Part shown: positions 29,101-38,142 of the stretch, in pieces
Layout: every line of letters begins with the position of its first letter
Position numbering within the stretch: the first letter of the stretch is position 1
Assembly: GCF_004793475.1 (NCBI RefSeq)
Contig: NZ_SRYZ01000014.1
Coordinates: 1-64,000, forward strand
Source: Bacteroides muris (ex Afrizal et al. 2022)
GTDB taxonomy: Bacteria; Bacteroidota; Bacteroidia; Bacteroidales; Bacteroidaceae
Reading direction: 5' to 3'
DNA: 64,000 nucleotides
Translations under genes and position numbers: made by a program
Notes under the pieces: model-generated
The model's input: the letters and a program-made list of their open reading frames with translations, nothing else
What the model was told of the DNA's origin: nothing
Database searches by the model: none

Positions 29101-30470
29101 TTGAAGAACCAGAAAAATAGAGATACGAGAACAAAGCCTGCAATGACCAATGACAGCACAACATTCAGTTGTCCCGCCTCCTTTTCCAATGCCTGATAGC
29201 GGCTTTCCAGCTCTTTATCTTGGCGTGTATCTTCAAGGATATCCAGATAAATATTGCGGTTATAGTCTGATTTTTCTTTCATCCCGAGCCCTGCATACGA
29301 AACGCTCAACTGTTCACGAATACGTGAAATCCATTCAGGTACGGTCTTCAGTTTCTGCTCCATCCATGCCTTCTCCGCACAAATCGTATCTCGGCGGTCA
29401 AATGCTTTCAGCCAGTCCAAACTATCGTGGCAGTCATAGAAAAGGCGGTGATGATCATTTACACATTCCAGAGCAAGTTTTAAAGTATCAAGAGCTTCTG
29501 TATAGTGACTGTGGGCATTCAGGTATTTGCCGATGGACACGTATGCTCCCGCTATCTGGTACAAATCCTTGTATTGGTTGAATTTTTGCAATGCCAATTG
29601 CCCCAGACGCATTGGCAATAGAGAGTCTACCGGTACTCCTAACCGTGTCAGAGCATGGGAACGGCGCTCTAGAAAAAACTCATAATTATCCGCCGAAGCC
29701 ATCAGATTGGCAAGCCCCTGCACTCCGTTCCCTTCAAAGTAGAGATACCCCTTACGGGATGCCAACCGCCACGTGATATATAGTTCGTCAAACTCGCACA
29801 GTCTCCGTTCATCCGGTGTCTCGCCCTCGCACAAGGCAGCAGAGCCTTTGATGTAATGATAATACAATAATTGGTTGGTATCTGCCAACAGTTCCAGATT
29901 TTCGGTTGCTTCATTAATAGAAGCCATCGCTTCCGGACGTTGTTGCAGATAATAATAATAAACGGCAGAAACTATATAAAATTCAGAGCGGGCATAATTC
30001 AAGCGCATCAGTTCGTGTTTGTCCACAAAAAGATTGTCATCTTCTGCTATTCTCTTCATACGACGCAAAGCACTGTTGCGATAATCGTAAAACTCCTTGT
30101 TCAATGCTGTCCGCTGATAAATCTTCATCAAACCGATGTCGGCAATAAGGAGTTCCAGTTCATTCTTGGTCAGATTATAAACATCTGTATGAAACTTTTC
30201 GGCCTGCTCAAAATCCATACGCATGAAAGCACAAAAACCCAGATTATTGGACGCTTCCGCCTTGCCTTGTTTATAGAGGCTAACCTCTCGGTACGCCCTT
30301 GATGCCGCATGGCAGGATGAATCCAAGTTCTTGTAACGATAAGCATAAGCCACCTGGTTCAGAGAGTCGACAAGGCGTACTTCCTTCATGGGTGCCGTTC
30401 CCACACACGAAACCATTGTTGTACAAAGGCACAACAAACCCGCAAACCATATAGAAGAAAGCTGTTTCAT
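26124..30470 (-). CDS. Tandem double-sensor histidine kinase-like protein (1448 aa)
   Basis: Two sensor units in one chain. Unit 1: lipobox-like signal (Cys22), TPR-type helical sensor to ~430, TM 437-456, a helix with His596 (NGIHPYIDR), then a HATPase_c domain with N-box NTLAENARKY (704-713), DNGCGL (737-742) and GSGFGL (777-782). Unit 2 restarts with a signal-like segment and lipobox LSLCMSSC (Cys842), a periplasmic-type domain, TM 999-1021, a GAF-like region, and a more degenerate kinase end. The layout fits the DUF5112/DUF5113 proteins of Bacteroides. It is the partner of the adjacent response regulator. No frameshift is needed; the frame is continuous. Confidence 0.8.
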   Translation of the reverse strand: MKQLSSIWFAGLLCLCTTMVSCVGTAPMKEVRLVDSLNQVAYAYRYKNLDSSCHAASRAYREVSLYKQGKAEASNNLGFCAFMRMDFEQAEKFHTDVYNLTKNELELLIADIGLMKIYQRTALNKEFYDYRNSALRRMKRIAEDDNLFVDKHELMRLNYARSEFYIVSAVYYYYLQQRPEAMASINEATENLELLADTNQLLYYHYIKGSAALCEGETPDERRLCEFDELYITWRLASRKGYLYFEGNGVQGLANLMASADNYEFFLERRSHALTRLGVPVDSLLPMRLGQLALQKFNQYKDLYQIAGAYVSIGKYLNAHSHYTEALDTLKLALECVNDHHRLFYDCHDSLDWLKAFDRRDTICAEKAWMEQKLKTVPEWISRIREQLSVSYAGLGMKEKSDYNRNIYLDILEDTRQDKELESRYQALEKEAGQLNVVLSLVIAGFVLVSLFFWFFNKRSKERNKVHLHRLQLMLDICQKITASIPADAQAEEEIVDSIRTAVCPELEKLFDVKDIHIENGELTFPRRMSKDEQAMVRVITPYIQWAIDNGMTSISLGDERRRLEKQRYIYEQHIAGNKRQNLIKKACMAIVNGIHPYIDRIINEVQKLIQKGFIKEERIKEEKYQYIDELVTTINEYNDILALWIKMKQGSLSLNIETFGLNELFDLIRKGSHTFEMKKQSLEVQPTDILVKADKALTLFMINTLAENARKYTPRGGVVKVYARQEENYVEISVEDNGCGLSPEDVARIVGEKVYDSKSIGMNDAPDKEELRKSKGSGFGLMNCKGIIEKYHKTNDLFKVCLFNVESGLGKGSRFYFRLPAGIRKPVSVLFVVLSLCMSSCRHTVEQPASGEVRPDSLALLAQNEYEALLDEASDYANEAYYCNVDGEYKLALQYIDSAMYCLNEHCRQYAPSTHRCMTLTGDGMPAELDWWNRMFNSDFHVILDIRNEAAVSFLALKQWDDYSYNNAAYTTLYKLLGEDQSLEEYCRQLERSTNNKMVGVLLAVILLFALLLGYYILYFRKRLINRWNLEQVLEINGKVFNASLLPASDTEEMLQREEDTLKEIPQQIVNSAFDAVNELLSIDRLSIAVYNETTHKLEYTSNPVEDVVMDEQPVWRKCMESCFERQVYISEKGIQALPLVVDAGNMCRCIGVLCLERREGTEQETDHLLLELIARYVSIVIFNAVVKLATKYRDIEVAQDEARRASWEDSLLHVQNMVLDNCLSTIKHETIYYPNKIKQLIGKLRSGRQTEVEERETVAAISELIEYYKGIFTILSSCASRQLEEVTFRRATISVPELMATAEKYFRKVYKGNKAHIDFRIQPLEGRITGDWNQLRFLLENLIDEACCITLDGTVCLTAQEEGEFIRFLFTDMRREKTREELNQLFYPDLSRMAAGEKGELYGTEYLVCKQIIRDHDEFAGRRGCRINAEPGRKGGFTIYFTLPKK

Positions 30471-30525
30471 AAAGCAAAGCTACGAATAAATCCGGGAAAG
30501 AAAAATATTTTTTATACAATAACTC

Positions 30526-30557
30526 TTGTTTTATGTAACGGGAAATTCATACCTTTG
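30526..30557 (+). promoter_or_regulatory. Promoter of prs
   Basis: TTG (30,526-30,528), a 21-nt spacer and TACCTTTG (30,550-30,557) match the Bacteroides consensus. The prs ATG follows about 37 nt later. Confidence 0.7.
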
Positions 30558-30594
30558 CACGCAAATTAACAAATAGGTAACATCTATTACACAA

Positions 30595-31533
30595 ATGAGC
30601 GAAAAAGCACCCTTTATGGTATTCTCCGGAACAAATTCGAGATACCTTGCAGAGAAAATCTGCGCTAGCCTTGATTGCCCTCTGGGAAAGATGAACATCA
30701 CCCATTTTGCAGACGGTGAGTTTGCAGTCTCTTATGAGGAATCTATCCGTGGCTCGCATGTATTCTTGGTTCAATCAACCTTCCCTAATTCTGACAATTT
30801 GATGGAACTTCTGCTGATGGTTGATGCTGCTAAAAGAGCATCGGCAAAAAGCGTTGTAGCCGTTATCCCTTACTTCGGTTGGGCTCGTCAGGACAGAAAA
30901 GACAAGCCTCGCGTGTCCATTGGCGCCAAGCTAGTGGCCGACCTGCTATCTGTTGCAGGTATTGACCGTCTGATTACAATGGATCTTCATGCAGACCAGA
31001 TTCAGGGGTTCTTCAACATTCCGGTGGATCATTTGTATGCATCAGCCGTGTTCCTCCCCTATATTGAATCCTTGAAGCTTGAAGACTTGGTAATCGCCAC
31101 CCCTGATGTCGGTGGTTCAAAACGCGCCAGCACATTCTCCAAATACCTCGGTGTCCCTCTGGTATTATGCAACAAGACACGCGAAAAAGCAAACGTGGTT
31201 GCCACCATGCAGATTATCGGTGATGTAAAGGATAAGAATGTCGTATTGGTAGACGATATTGTAGATACGGCAGGAACCATTACCAAAGCTGCCAACATCA
31301 TGCTGGAAGCAGGAGCCAAATCCGTCCGTGCCATTGCCAGCCACTGTGTAATGTCCGACCCGGCTTCTTTCCGTGTACAAGAATCCGCACTGACCGAGAT
31401 GGTATTCACCGACAGCATCCCCTACTCTAAGAAATGCGCCAAGGTTAAGCAGTTGAGCATTGCCGACATGTTTGCCGAAACCATCAAGCGGGTGATGAAC
31501 AATGAATCAATCAGTTCACAATACATTATCTAA
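30595..31533 (+). CDS. prs: Ribose-phosphate pyrophosphokinase
   Basis: Makes PRPP from ribose 5-phosphate and ATP, the precursor of purines, pyrimidines, His, Trp and NAD. Diagnostic segments: GTNSRYLAEKICASLDCPLG, the flexible loop FGWARQDRKDKPR, the metal-binding MDLHADQIQGFF, and the PRPP loop VVLVDDIVDTAGTI. At 312 aa it is the normal length. It stands alone between a strong promoter and a large inverted-repeat terminator. Confidence 0.97.
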   Translation: MSEKAPFMVFSGTNSRYLAEKICASLDCPLGKMNITHFADGEFAVSYEESIRGSHVFLVQSTFPNSDNLMELLLMVDAAKRASAKSVVAVIPYFGWARQDRKDKPRVSIGAKLVADLLSVAGIDRLITMDLHADQIQGFFNIPVDHLYASAVFLPYIESLKLEDLVIATPDVGGSKRASTFSKYLGVPLVLCNKTREKANVVATMQIIGDVKDKNVVLVDDIVDTAGTITKAANIMLEAGAKSVRAIASHCVMSDPASFRVQESALTEMVFTDSIPYSKKCAKVKQLSIADMFAETIKRVMNNESISSQYII

Positions 31534-31555
31534 ACGTGAAGCGTTTAGTATTGAA

Positions 31556-31629
31556 AATTGATAATTAGAAATTAAAGGCTGCGCAGTTCGTCCGAACATT
31601 GCGCAGCCTTTAATTTCTAATTATCAATT
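31556..31629. terminator. Bidirectional terminator with perfect 30-bp arms
   Basis: Bases 31,556-31,585 and 31,600-31,629 are exact inverted copies; the 14-nt loop contains a smaller inverted repeat (GTTCG/CGAAC). It separates the convergent prs and MORN genes. The core AAATTAAAGGCTGCGCA recurs in the terminator at 42,341-42,392. Confidence 0.85.
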
Positions 31630-31631
31630 CT

Positions 31632-32795
31632 TTAATTTTCCAATCTTCCCATCTTGTACGTTCCTTTCCGTATCACTTTCCCGTTCTTGTCCGTTTCCAC
31701 AAACGGACCGTGTTTCTTGCCTTGTTTGAAGAAACCTTCATAACGGTTTCCGTTCTTGTCTTCCCGGATGCCGCTACCTTCTTCCATGCCGTTCACAAAA
31801 CCGCCTTTGTATTTGGTTCCATCAGTCTGAATCAGGGTGCCCTGGCCGTTGAACTTGTTGTCTTTCCATTCACCTTCGTAAGAGTCACCTACATTCCATT
31901 TGTAAGTACCGTAACCGTCACGTTGGTTATCTTTCCAATTACCCTCGTAAACGGCGCCGCTTACCCACGTAAATGTACCGTGCCCTTCCTGCTTTCCATC
32001 CTTGAAACTACCTACATACTTGTTGCCGCCGGCATGGTAATAAATGCCCTCTCCGGTACGTTCACCTTGAACATAAGAACCTTCATAACGGTCGCCTGTA
32101 TGGAAAAAGTAAATACCTTTGCCATGTTGCATATCATCCTTCCAATCACCTACATATTTGTCGCCGTTGGCATATTCAAAAGTTCCTTTACCGTCCCGGA
32201 CATCATTTTTCCACTCCCCGTCATATTTGGAGCCGTCATTCCAGGTCAGTGTTCCTTTGCCGTCTTTCTTGTCATTCTTCCATGAGCCTACATACTTGGA
32301 ACCGTTCTTCCAGGTATATGTTCCCTGGCCTTCGCGCTTATCATTCACCCAGTCACCTTCATAAATGTCTCCATTGTAATAGTACATGGCTCCTTTCCCG
32401 TGCTGGTAATCCTGGAACCACGTGCCGTCATAACGGTTGTTATTCATAAAATAGTAGATGCCCTTGCCATGCTGCTGGTCTTGAAACCATTGCCCCTCAT
32501 ACTTTTCACCGTCGGGAAACATATACGTACCGTAGCCTTCACGCTTGCCCTTCACATACTCGCCCTTGTAAACGTCACCGTTCTTAAAAACGGTCTTTCC
32601 CTTTCCATTGGGCTTGCGGCCTTTTATTTCGCCGGTATAGACAGCTCCGTTATCTTTGAACGTATAGGTACCTATCTTTATTTCTGAAGAGAATGTGCTC
32701 TTCACTTTATCGAAAAAGCCGCTTTTTTTTTCCTGGGCAGTGGCTTCGCCTTGACATAAGAAAGCCAGAATGAGTGCAGTATATAGATATTTCAT
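31632..32795 (-). CDS. Exported MORN-repeat protein (387 aa)
   Basis: The start MKYLYTALILAFLCQGEATA (32,795) gives a signal peptide; the longer frame to 32,918 adds non-coding-like sequence and is rejected. From about residue 45 it consists of roughly 14 MORN repeats of 23 residues with the pattern Y-x-G-x-W/Y-K-x-x-x-x-x-G-x-G-T/I (for example YVGDWKDDMQHGKGIYFF). MORN repeats form an extended beta ribbon that binds lipids or proteins. Export implies an envelope scaffold; function not known. Confidence 0.85.
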   Translation of the reverse strand: MKYLYTALILAFLCQGEATAQEKKSGFFDKVKSTFSSEIKIGTYTFKDNGAVYTGEIKGRKPNGKGKTVFKNGDVYKGEYVKGKREGYGTYMFPDGEKYEGQWFQDQQHGKGIYYFMNNNRYDGTWFQDYQHGKGAMYYYNGDIYEGDWVNDKREGQGTYTWKNGSKYVGSWKNDKKDGKGTLTWNDGSKYDGEWKNDVRDGKGTFEYANGDKYVGDWKDDMQHGKGIYFFHTGDRYEGSYVQGERTGEGIYYHAGGNKYVGSFKDGKQEGHGTFTWVSGAVYEGNWKDNQRDGYGTYKWNVGDSYEGEWKDNKFNGQGTLIQTDGTKYKGGFVNGMEEGSGIREDKNGNRYEGFFKQGKKHGPFVETDKNGKVIRKGTYKMGRLEN

Positions 32796-32869
32796 TAATT
32801 GATAATTGATAGTTGATAATTGACAAAGGTAAGATTTATCCGGTAAAATGATGCGATAACTCCTGCTTT

Positions 32870-34159
32870 TTATGACATTTTTTTGCCACACACTATTTCT
32901 TTTAATTTCTCTTTGCATAAATGACGCCCTGCAAGTTCACGGATTTCTTGCGGGGTAACCTCCTTGACAGCATCCAGTGCTTTAGCAAAGTAAGTATCCT
33001 GCAAGCCAGATACCTGCACAAAAATCCAGGCATCTGCCAGCGAGAATGCAGACTCATAACTGCGGCACATGTCGCCCAACATATAGTTCCTCACCATGGA
33101 AAGTTCTTCATCGGAAACCAGCTCGTTCTGAAGGCGGTCTATTTCATGATAAACCTCACAGATAAGAGGCTCCACAAATTTGTTGGCAGTTTCAGCACTG
33201 ACCGCCAACACTCCCTGTCCCGGATAGGGCATGATGGCCGCGGAGATACTGTATGTGTATCCTTTATTTTCCCGAATATTGGACATCAGGCGACTGCCAA
33301 AATAGCCCCCGAACAGTGTGACCAGCACGCGGGCCTTCAAGTAGTCCGGATGATTACGGTCCAGGGAAAGCATGCCCATACGGACGGCACTCTGCAGACC
33401 GTCCGGACGTTCGATGAAAATGCGTTTTCCAGAAGCAGTAACCGGCTGGAATTCTTTCTTCTCCGGTTTTCGGAGGTCTGTACCGAAAGCCTCGCAACCA
33501 AACAAGGACTCTATCCGGCAGATGCAATCGTCGGTTACCTTGCCTGAAAGGTAGATGCTGCAATTATTGGAATGATAGTAACGGTCATAAAACTCGCGTA
33601 GCACTGCAGGGGTGATGCGCCGATAATCCTCCTCCTGCACCAGACGTCCACCGGGATGCTGCCCGCCGTACAGAGCCTTCACCAATCCGCGGTGTGCCAG
33701 AAAATCCACCTTGGAAGAGTTGACAAGAAACTGCTGGATATTGTTGTCCACAATCACTCCCAGCTCTTGCTCGGGAAATACCGGTTCTTTGACGATGGAC
33801 TCCAATATGTCAAGCGTTTGGGGAAGGTATTTATTCAGAGAATAAAGGGTGACATAGGCATATTCGGATGCGTTGGACAGTTCCAGCCAGGCTCCATAAT
33901 AATCCAGCTTTTCCGCTATCTCAACGGCATCGTAACGTCGGGTTCCCTCGCGAAGCATGCGATTCGTAAACAACGCCTGCAATGGCTGTTTCTGTTGCCA
34001 TCGGCCGCCTGCCATGAGAAGATCGATACGTGTCACTTCATTGTCACCGGCATTGAGCACGCTCAAAGGCACGCCATTAGGCAACTTGATACGCTCCGGT
34101 CTTTGCACTGCCAGTTGTTCCGGTTCAAGAATCCGGGGTTGGTCACTTCGGTTCAGCAT
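32870..34159 (-). CDS. M16-family peptidase homologue lacking the zinc motif (429 aa)
   Basis: Two pitrilysin-like halves are recognisable (LPNGVPLSVLNAGDNEVTRI, then ALFTNRMLREGTRRYDAVEI, and YHSNNCSIYLSG...RESRL-type ends such as SNIRENKGYTYSISA). In active M16 enzymes the second segment carries HxxEH; here it reads NRMLREGT, so no zinc site is present. It is probably a non-catalytic subunit or substrate-binding partner of an active M16 protein encoded elsewhere. The gene is 15 bases from kdsB and co-directional with it. Confidence 0.75.
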   Translation of the reverse strand: MLNRSDQPRILEPEQLAVQRPERIKLPNGVPLSVLNAGDNEVTRIDLLMAGGRWQQKQPLQALFTNRMLREGTRRYDAVEIAEKLDYYGAWLELSNASEYAYVTLYSLNKYLPQTLDILESIVKEPVFPEQELGVIVDNNIQQFLVNSSKVDFLAHRGLVKALYGGQHPGGRLVQEEDYRRITPAVLREFYDRYYHSNNCSIYLSGKVTDDCICRIESLFGCEAFGTDLRKPEKKEFQPVTASGKRIFIERPDGLQSAVRMGMLSLDRNHPDYLKARVLVTLFGGYFGSRLMSNIRENKGYTYSISAAIMPYPGQGVLAVSAETANKFVEPLICEVYHEIDRLQNELVSDEELSMVRNYMLGDMCRSYESAFSLADAWIFVQVSGLQDTYFAKALDAVKEVTPQEIRELAGRHLCKEKLKEIVCGKKMS

Positions 34160-34174
34160 GGGCTTCCAATGAGT

Positions 34175-34930
34175 TTACAGCCCACGGCTTTTAAGAAATT
34201 CTTCTGCGCGTTCCAAATCCTGGGGAGTATCTATGCCGATAGTTTCCACATCCGTGATACCTGCCTTGACAGTGTATCCGTTTTCCAGCCAACGAAGCTG
34301 TTCCAATGATTCGGCAACCTCGAGAGATGACTGCGGAAGAGCAGTTATCTCTTTCAGTACCTCAACGCGATAGGCATATAGGCCAATATGCTTATAATAA
34401 GTATGGTTCTTCAGCCAGTCCTCCTTCGCCGCATTGCGCTGGTGGGGGATGATAGAACGGCTGAAATAGAGGGCATTCATGTTTTTGTCGAGCACGACCT
34501 TCGGAGAGTTCACGTTTTCCAGTGCCTCGAAACCATTATCAACCGTAAAAGGTTTCACCAGAGTGGCTATCTGGGTGGCCGGGACGTCGAAACATGCCTT
34601 GACGGCTTGTAATTGCGAAGGCTGGATGAAAGGTTCATCCCCTTGAATATTCACCACGACATCAAACAGTCCTCCTATTTTCGCACAAGCTTCCCGACAG
34701 CGGTCAGTGCCGCTTTTGTGTTCGGTGGAAGTCATAACCACCTTTCCGCCGAATGCCCTGACTGCGGCTTCAATACGCTCATCGTCCGTAGCCACGTATG
34801 CATCGTCCAAGACCCCTGCCACTTGCTCGTATACCCGCTGTATCACGGTTTTTCCGCCCAACACCGCCAATGGTTTGGCTGGAAAACGCGTAGACGCGTA
34901 ACGGGCAGGTATGATTCCTAAAAATTTCAT
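34175..34930 (-). CDS. kdsB: 3-deoxy-manno-octulosonate cytidylyltransferase
   Basis: Activates KDO as CMP-KDO for lipopolysaccharide core synthesis. Motifs: the nucleotide-binding start GIIPARYASTRFPAKPLAVL, VVNIQGDEPFI with the conserved Gln-Gly-Asp, the FSRSIIPHQR loop and GLYAYR. At 251 aa it is normal length. Operon-like with the M16 homologue downstream and the folK-like gene upstream. Confidence 0.96.
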   Translation of the reverse strand: MKFLGIIPARYASTRFPAKPLAVLGGKTVIQRVYEQVAGVLDDAYVATDDERIEAAVRAFGGKVVMTSTEHKSGTDRCREACAKIGGLFDVVVNIQGDEPFIQPSQLQAVKACFDVPATQIATLVKPFTVDNGFEALENVNSPKVVLDKNMNALYFSRSIIPHQRNAAKEDWLKNHTYYKHIGLYAYRVEVLKEITALPQSSLEVAESLEQLRWLENGYTVKAGITDVETIGIDTPQDLERAEEFLKSRGL

Positions 34931-34988
34931 TTCTAATCTTCGTCTTTTAATCTCCTCGTTCCCTTAAGGGGAGGGAGAGTGGTATTTA

Positions 34989-35354
34989 TCATAACAGTTG
35001 CTTCAATCCTCGCAGGATATAACCACGTTTCAGCTCTTTCGGCTTATAGACCGTCTCGTCACAAGACAACAAGTCTATATCCAGCCGTACAATTTCCCGC
35101 TCCTTCTCTTCGGGTTTCCTTCCGGCTTCCCGTTCGATGGTTTTCAGGCAGACAGTGATTTCCTCTGCCGGATTATCAGAAACAAAGCGTGCCACCTGGT
35201 TGGAGAACAGATTCGGACGGTGAAAGAACAGAGGTTCCGTCTCCTCCTCTTCCGAGAAACGTATTCCGGGAAAAAGTTCCGTCAAGCGTCTGCGTGCCAG
35301 CTCCATGTTCTCCCTCCGCTGCTCGTTGCTCCCGATACTAATCGTATAATCCAT
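34989..35354 (-). CDS. HPPK-like protein (folK homologue, 121 aa)
   Basis: The start TISIGSNEQRRENMELARRR and the end EIVRLDIDLLSCDETVYKPK match 6-hydroxymethyl-7,8-dihydropterin pyrophosphokinase (the R-x-D-I-D-L signature that binds Mg-ATP). At 121 aa it is shorter than the typical 160-aa HPPK, and the usual N-Q/NxA loop is abbreviated (NLFSNQVARFVSD). It may be a compact FolK or a paralogue; a folate role is likely but not certain. Followed by the PBP gene 13 bases upstream. Confidence 0.7.
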   Translation of the reverse strand: MDYTISIGSNEQRRENMELARRRLTELFPGIRFSEEEETEPLFFHRPNLFSNQVARFVSDNPAEEITVCLKTIEREAGRKPEEKEREIVRLDIDLLSCDETVYKPKELKRGYILRGLKQLL

Positions 35355-35367
35355 TCTCGATTCTCAA

Positions 35368-37698
35368 CTAATTAAACAGTTCGTCGAGTCCCTCTATCGG
35401 TTCTTCTATATGGGTATCTCCTTCCAGATTTATATCATCTTTACAGGGGTTATAGCCTTCAGGCAACTGGAATGTTTCATTTTCATCATATCCCAGAGAT
35501 TTGTCACCGAGCACTTTTACCATATATTTAGTCCAGATAGGCAATGCCATGGAAGCGCCTTGTCCGTGAAGCATCGTATCAAAATGAATGTCACGGTCTT
35601 CACCGCCCACCCAGCAACCGGATACGAGCGAAGGCGTGAAGCCCATAAACCAGCCGTCGGCATTGTAGTTCGTCGTTCCGGTCTTGCCGCCCATGTCGGC
35701 TTTCACACCCAGACGGCGCACACGGGCTCCGGTACCTTCGTTGACAACGGCACGCAACATGACCAGCATCTTGTAAGCGCTGGATACGCTGATGACTTCC
35801 TGCATTTCGGGAGCAAAGGTTGCCAGCACGTTTCCATCATTGTCTTCGATGCGGGTCACGAACAGCGGAGCTACCCGGATGCCCTTATTGGGGAATGCGG
35901 TATAGGCACTCACCATCTCGCCGACTGAAATCTCGCACGGGCCCAGACAGAGTGAAACGGAAGGTACAATATCACGGTTACGGACACCGAAAGTATGTAT
36001 CAGACGTTTCAAGTTATAGGGATTCAGTTTACTCATGAGATAAGCCGTAATCCAGTTGTCCGAGTTTGCCAGCCCCCACTTCACCGTCACCATGTCACCA
36101 ATCAGCTTTTTGTTGGCGTTACGCGGTGTCCACGGTTTCCCGTTTTCATCAAACAGCGTATATTCTACATGGCGTACTTCGTCACACGGAGAGAATCCGT
36201 TCTCCATAGCCAGCGTATAGAGGAAAGGCTTGACGGTAGAGCCTATCTGTCGCCGTCCCACCATGGCCATGTCGTACTGGAAATAATGATAGTTCGGTCC
36301 GCCCACGTATGCCTTTACGTGTCCGTTGCGCGGGTCCATGGACATGAAGCCGGCGCGAAGGAAGAATTTGTAGTAACGGATGGAATCCATCGGGGTCATG
36401 ATGGTATCTTTCTCCCCTTCCCAACTGAATACGGACATCTCTGTCGGCGTATCGAAGGCCTTCTCTATTTCAGTTTCAGTGGCTCCGGCTTTCTTCATGA
36501 AGCGGTAGCGGTCGGACAACCTCATGGCACGTCTCAAAATCTCGTCCACCTGTTCCTGAGTCAGACGGAAGGTGTAGGGGGCTTTCTTGGCCCCTTTCTT
36601 TTCCTTGAAGAAATAGCCTTGCAGCTCCTTCAGATGTTCTGTTACAGCATCCTCGGCATACTGCTGCATACGCGAGTCGAGCGTGGTATGGATTTTCAAC
36701 CCGTCGGTATAGAGGTTGTATTTGGTACCGTCTTTCTTGGTATTCTTTTCGCACCATCCAAAGAGCGGATTGTTCTCCCAGTTGAGTGAATCCTCGTAGT
36801 ACTTCTGCATTTGCCAACCGCGGTAATCGGCCTTGTCGGGCTTCTCGGCGGTGAGCACACCACGCAGATATTCGCGGAAATAAGTGGCGAGCCCTTCCTT
36901 GTGGTCCACACGGTTATATTTCAGTTTCAGAGGCAACGCCTGGAGGGAGTCGCACTCGGCTTCCGTAATATATCCCGCTTTCCGCATCTGGTCGAGCACC
37001 ACATTGCGCCGCCCACGGGAACGTTCGTTGTAGCGCACCGGATTATAAAGCGACGGATTCTTGCACATGCCCACCAACGTAGCCGCTTCCTCAATCTTCA
37101 AATCCTTCGGTTCGCAACCGAAATAGGTAAAAGCAGCAGTCTTGATACCTACCGCATTGTTCAGGAAGTCGAACTTGTTGAGGTACATGGTGAGGATTTC
37201 CTCTTTTGTATAGTAACGTTCCAGCTTTACGGCAATCACCCATTCGATAGGCTTCTGAAACAGACGCTCCATCACATTGTCGGCGCCGGGAGAATAAAGC
37301 TGTTTGGAAAGTTGCTGGGTGATGGTACTGCCACCGCCGGCGTTCTTCTGCATCAGGATACCACGCTTCACCACGGCACGCGTCAGAGCGTAGGCATCAA
37401 TGCCCGAATGCTGGGCAAAGCGTACGTCTTCCGTAGCAATCAAGGCATTGATGATATTGGCAGACAGCTCATCGTAGCCCACAAACACACGATTTTCCTT
37501 ACTATAGGAATAAGTACCCAATACTTTTCCATCATCGGAAAAGACTTCTGTGGCAAATTTGTAATTCGGATTCTCCAAATCCTCCACCGGAGGCATATAG
37601 CCTATCCAGCCCTTGGCTATGGAAAAGAATATAAAGACACACACCAGCGCAATCAGTGCGATAAAAATCCATAGGATTTTGACGACCTTCTTTATCAT
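35368..37698 (-). CDS. Class A penicillin-binding protein 1A (glycosyltransferase-transpeptidase)
   Basis: Polymerises and cross-links peptidoglycan. N-terminal TM (IFIALIALVCVFIFFSIA), then a GT51 domain with the catalytic Glu in ALIATEDVRFAQHSGID and GGSTITQQL, then a transpeptidase with SxxK in GSTVKPF, SxN in ANSDNWI and KTG in GGKTGTT. The start at MIKKVVKI (37,698) is preferred because a promoter -7 box TACCTTTG lies at 37,741-37,734, which would make the earlier ATG at 37,725 nearly leaderless. Confidence 0.95.
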   Translation of the reverse strand: MIKKVVKILWIFIALIALVCVFIFFSIAKGWIGYMPPVEDLENPNYKFATEVFSDDGKVLGTYSYSKENRVFVGYDELSANIINALIATEDVRFAQHSGIDAYALTRAVVKRGILMQKNAGGGSTITQQLSKQLYSPGADNVMERLFQKPIEWVIAVKLERYYTKEEILTMYLNKFDFLNNAVGIKTAAFTYFGCEPKDLKIEEAATLVGMCKNPSLYNPVRYNERSRGRRNVVLDQMRKAGYITEAECDSLQALPLKLKYNRVDHKEGLATYFREYLRGVLTAEKPDKADYRGWQMQKYYEDSLNWENNPLFGWCEKNTKKDGTKYNLYTDGLKIHTTLDSRMQQYAEDAVTEHLKELQGYFFKEKKGAKKAPYTFRLTQEQVDEILRRAMRLSDRYRFMKKAGATETEIEKAFDTPTEMSVFSWEGEKDTIMTPMDSIRYYKFFLRAGFMSMDPRNGHVKAYVGGPNYHYFQYDMAMVGRRQIGSTVKPFLYTLAMENGFSPCDEVRHVEYTLFDENGKPWTPRNANKKLIGDMVTVKWGLANSDNWITAYLMSKLNPYNLKRLIHTFGVRNRDIVPSVSLCLGPCEISVGEMVSAYTAFPNKGIRVAPLFVTRIEDNDGNVLATFAPEMQEVISVSSAYKMLVMLRAVVNEGTGARVRRLGVKADMGGKTGTTNYNADGWFMGFTPSLVSGCWVGGEDRDIHFDTMLHGQGASMALPIWTKYMVKVLGDKSLGYDENETFQLPEGYNPCKDDINLEGDTHIEEPIEGLDELFN

Positions 37699-37725
37699 GT
37701 TTCTGTTGCTAAAATCAAAGTTCAA

Positions 37726-38142
37726 TAATAGGGCAAAGGTACGGAAATATATTGGATGTGCCTATGCTTTTTATATCTTTTTCAGGATAAGCTTTACGGA
37801 ACCTATGAAAACACCCGTTCATTTTAACGGAAATTCTCAATGAATTGCAAAACAACCAGAAAAACTTGAAGAAAAAAAACGAATAGGAAAAACATATCGT
37901 AATAAGCAATAAAACAGATTGAAACAAAGAAAACTTGCCATCGCGCCCGTAAAACAGAGACAAGGGAAGAACAGAATAGGGAAAAACGATGTTGTCGTTG
38001 ACAGAACGACGACGGGCCGCCATCCGAAATGCCACATGGTAAAAACAACCCATATTTCGCAAAAAATTTTCCCGCACATTTCCGTAGCCCGCATATTTTA
38101 CGTAACTTTACACTCTCGAAAAGTATAAATGAATTCAACGAT
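37726..38142. other. Gap between the PBP and pyrB genes
   Basis: About 415 bp of AT-rich leader sequence. It holds the leftward -7 box TACCTTTG (37,741-37,734), an imperfect hairpin GTTGTCGTT/AACGACGAC near 37,991-38,014, and a weak rightward -7-like TAACTTTA near 38,101. Open frames on the minus strand here have the composition of non-coding DNA. I see no gene. Confidence 0.45.
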
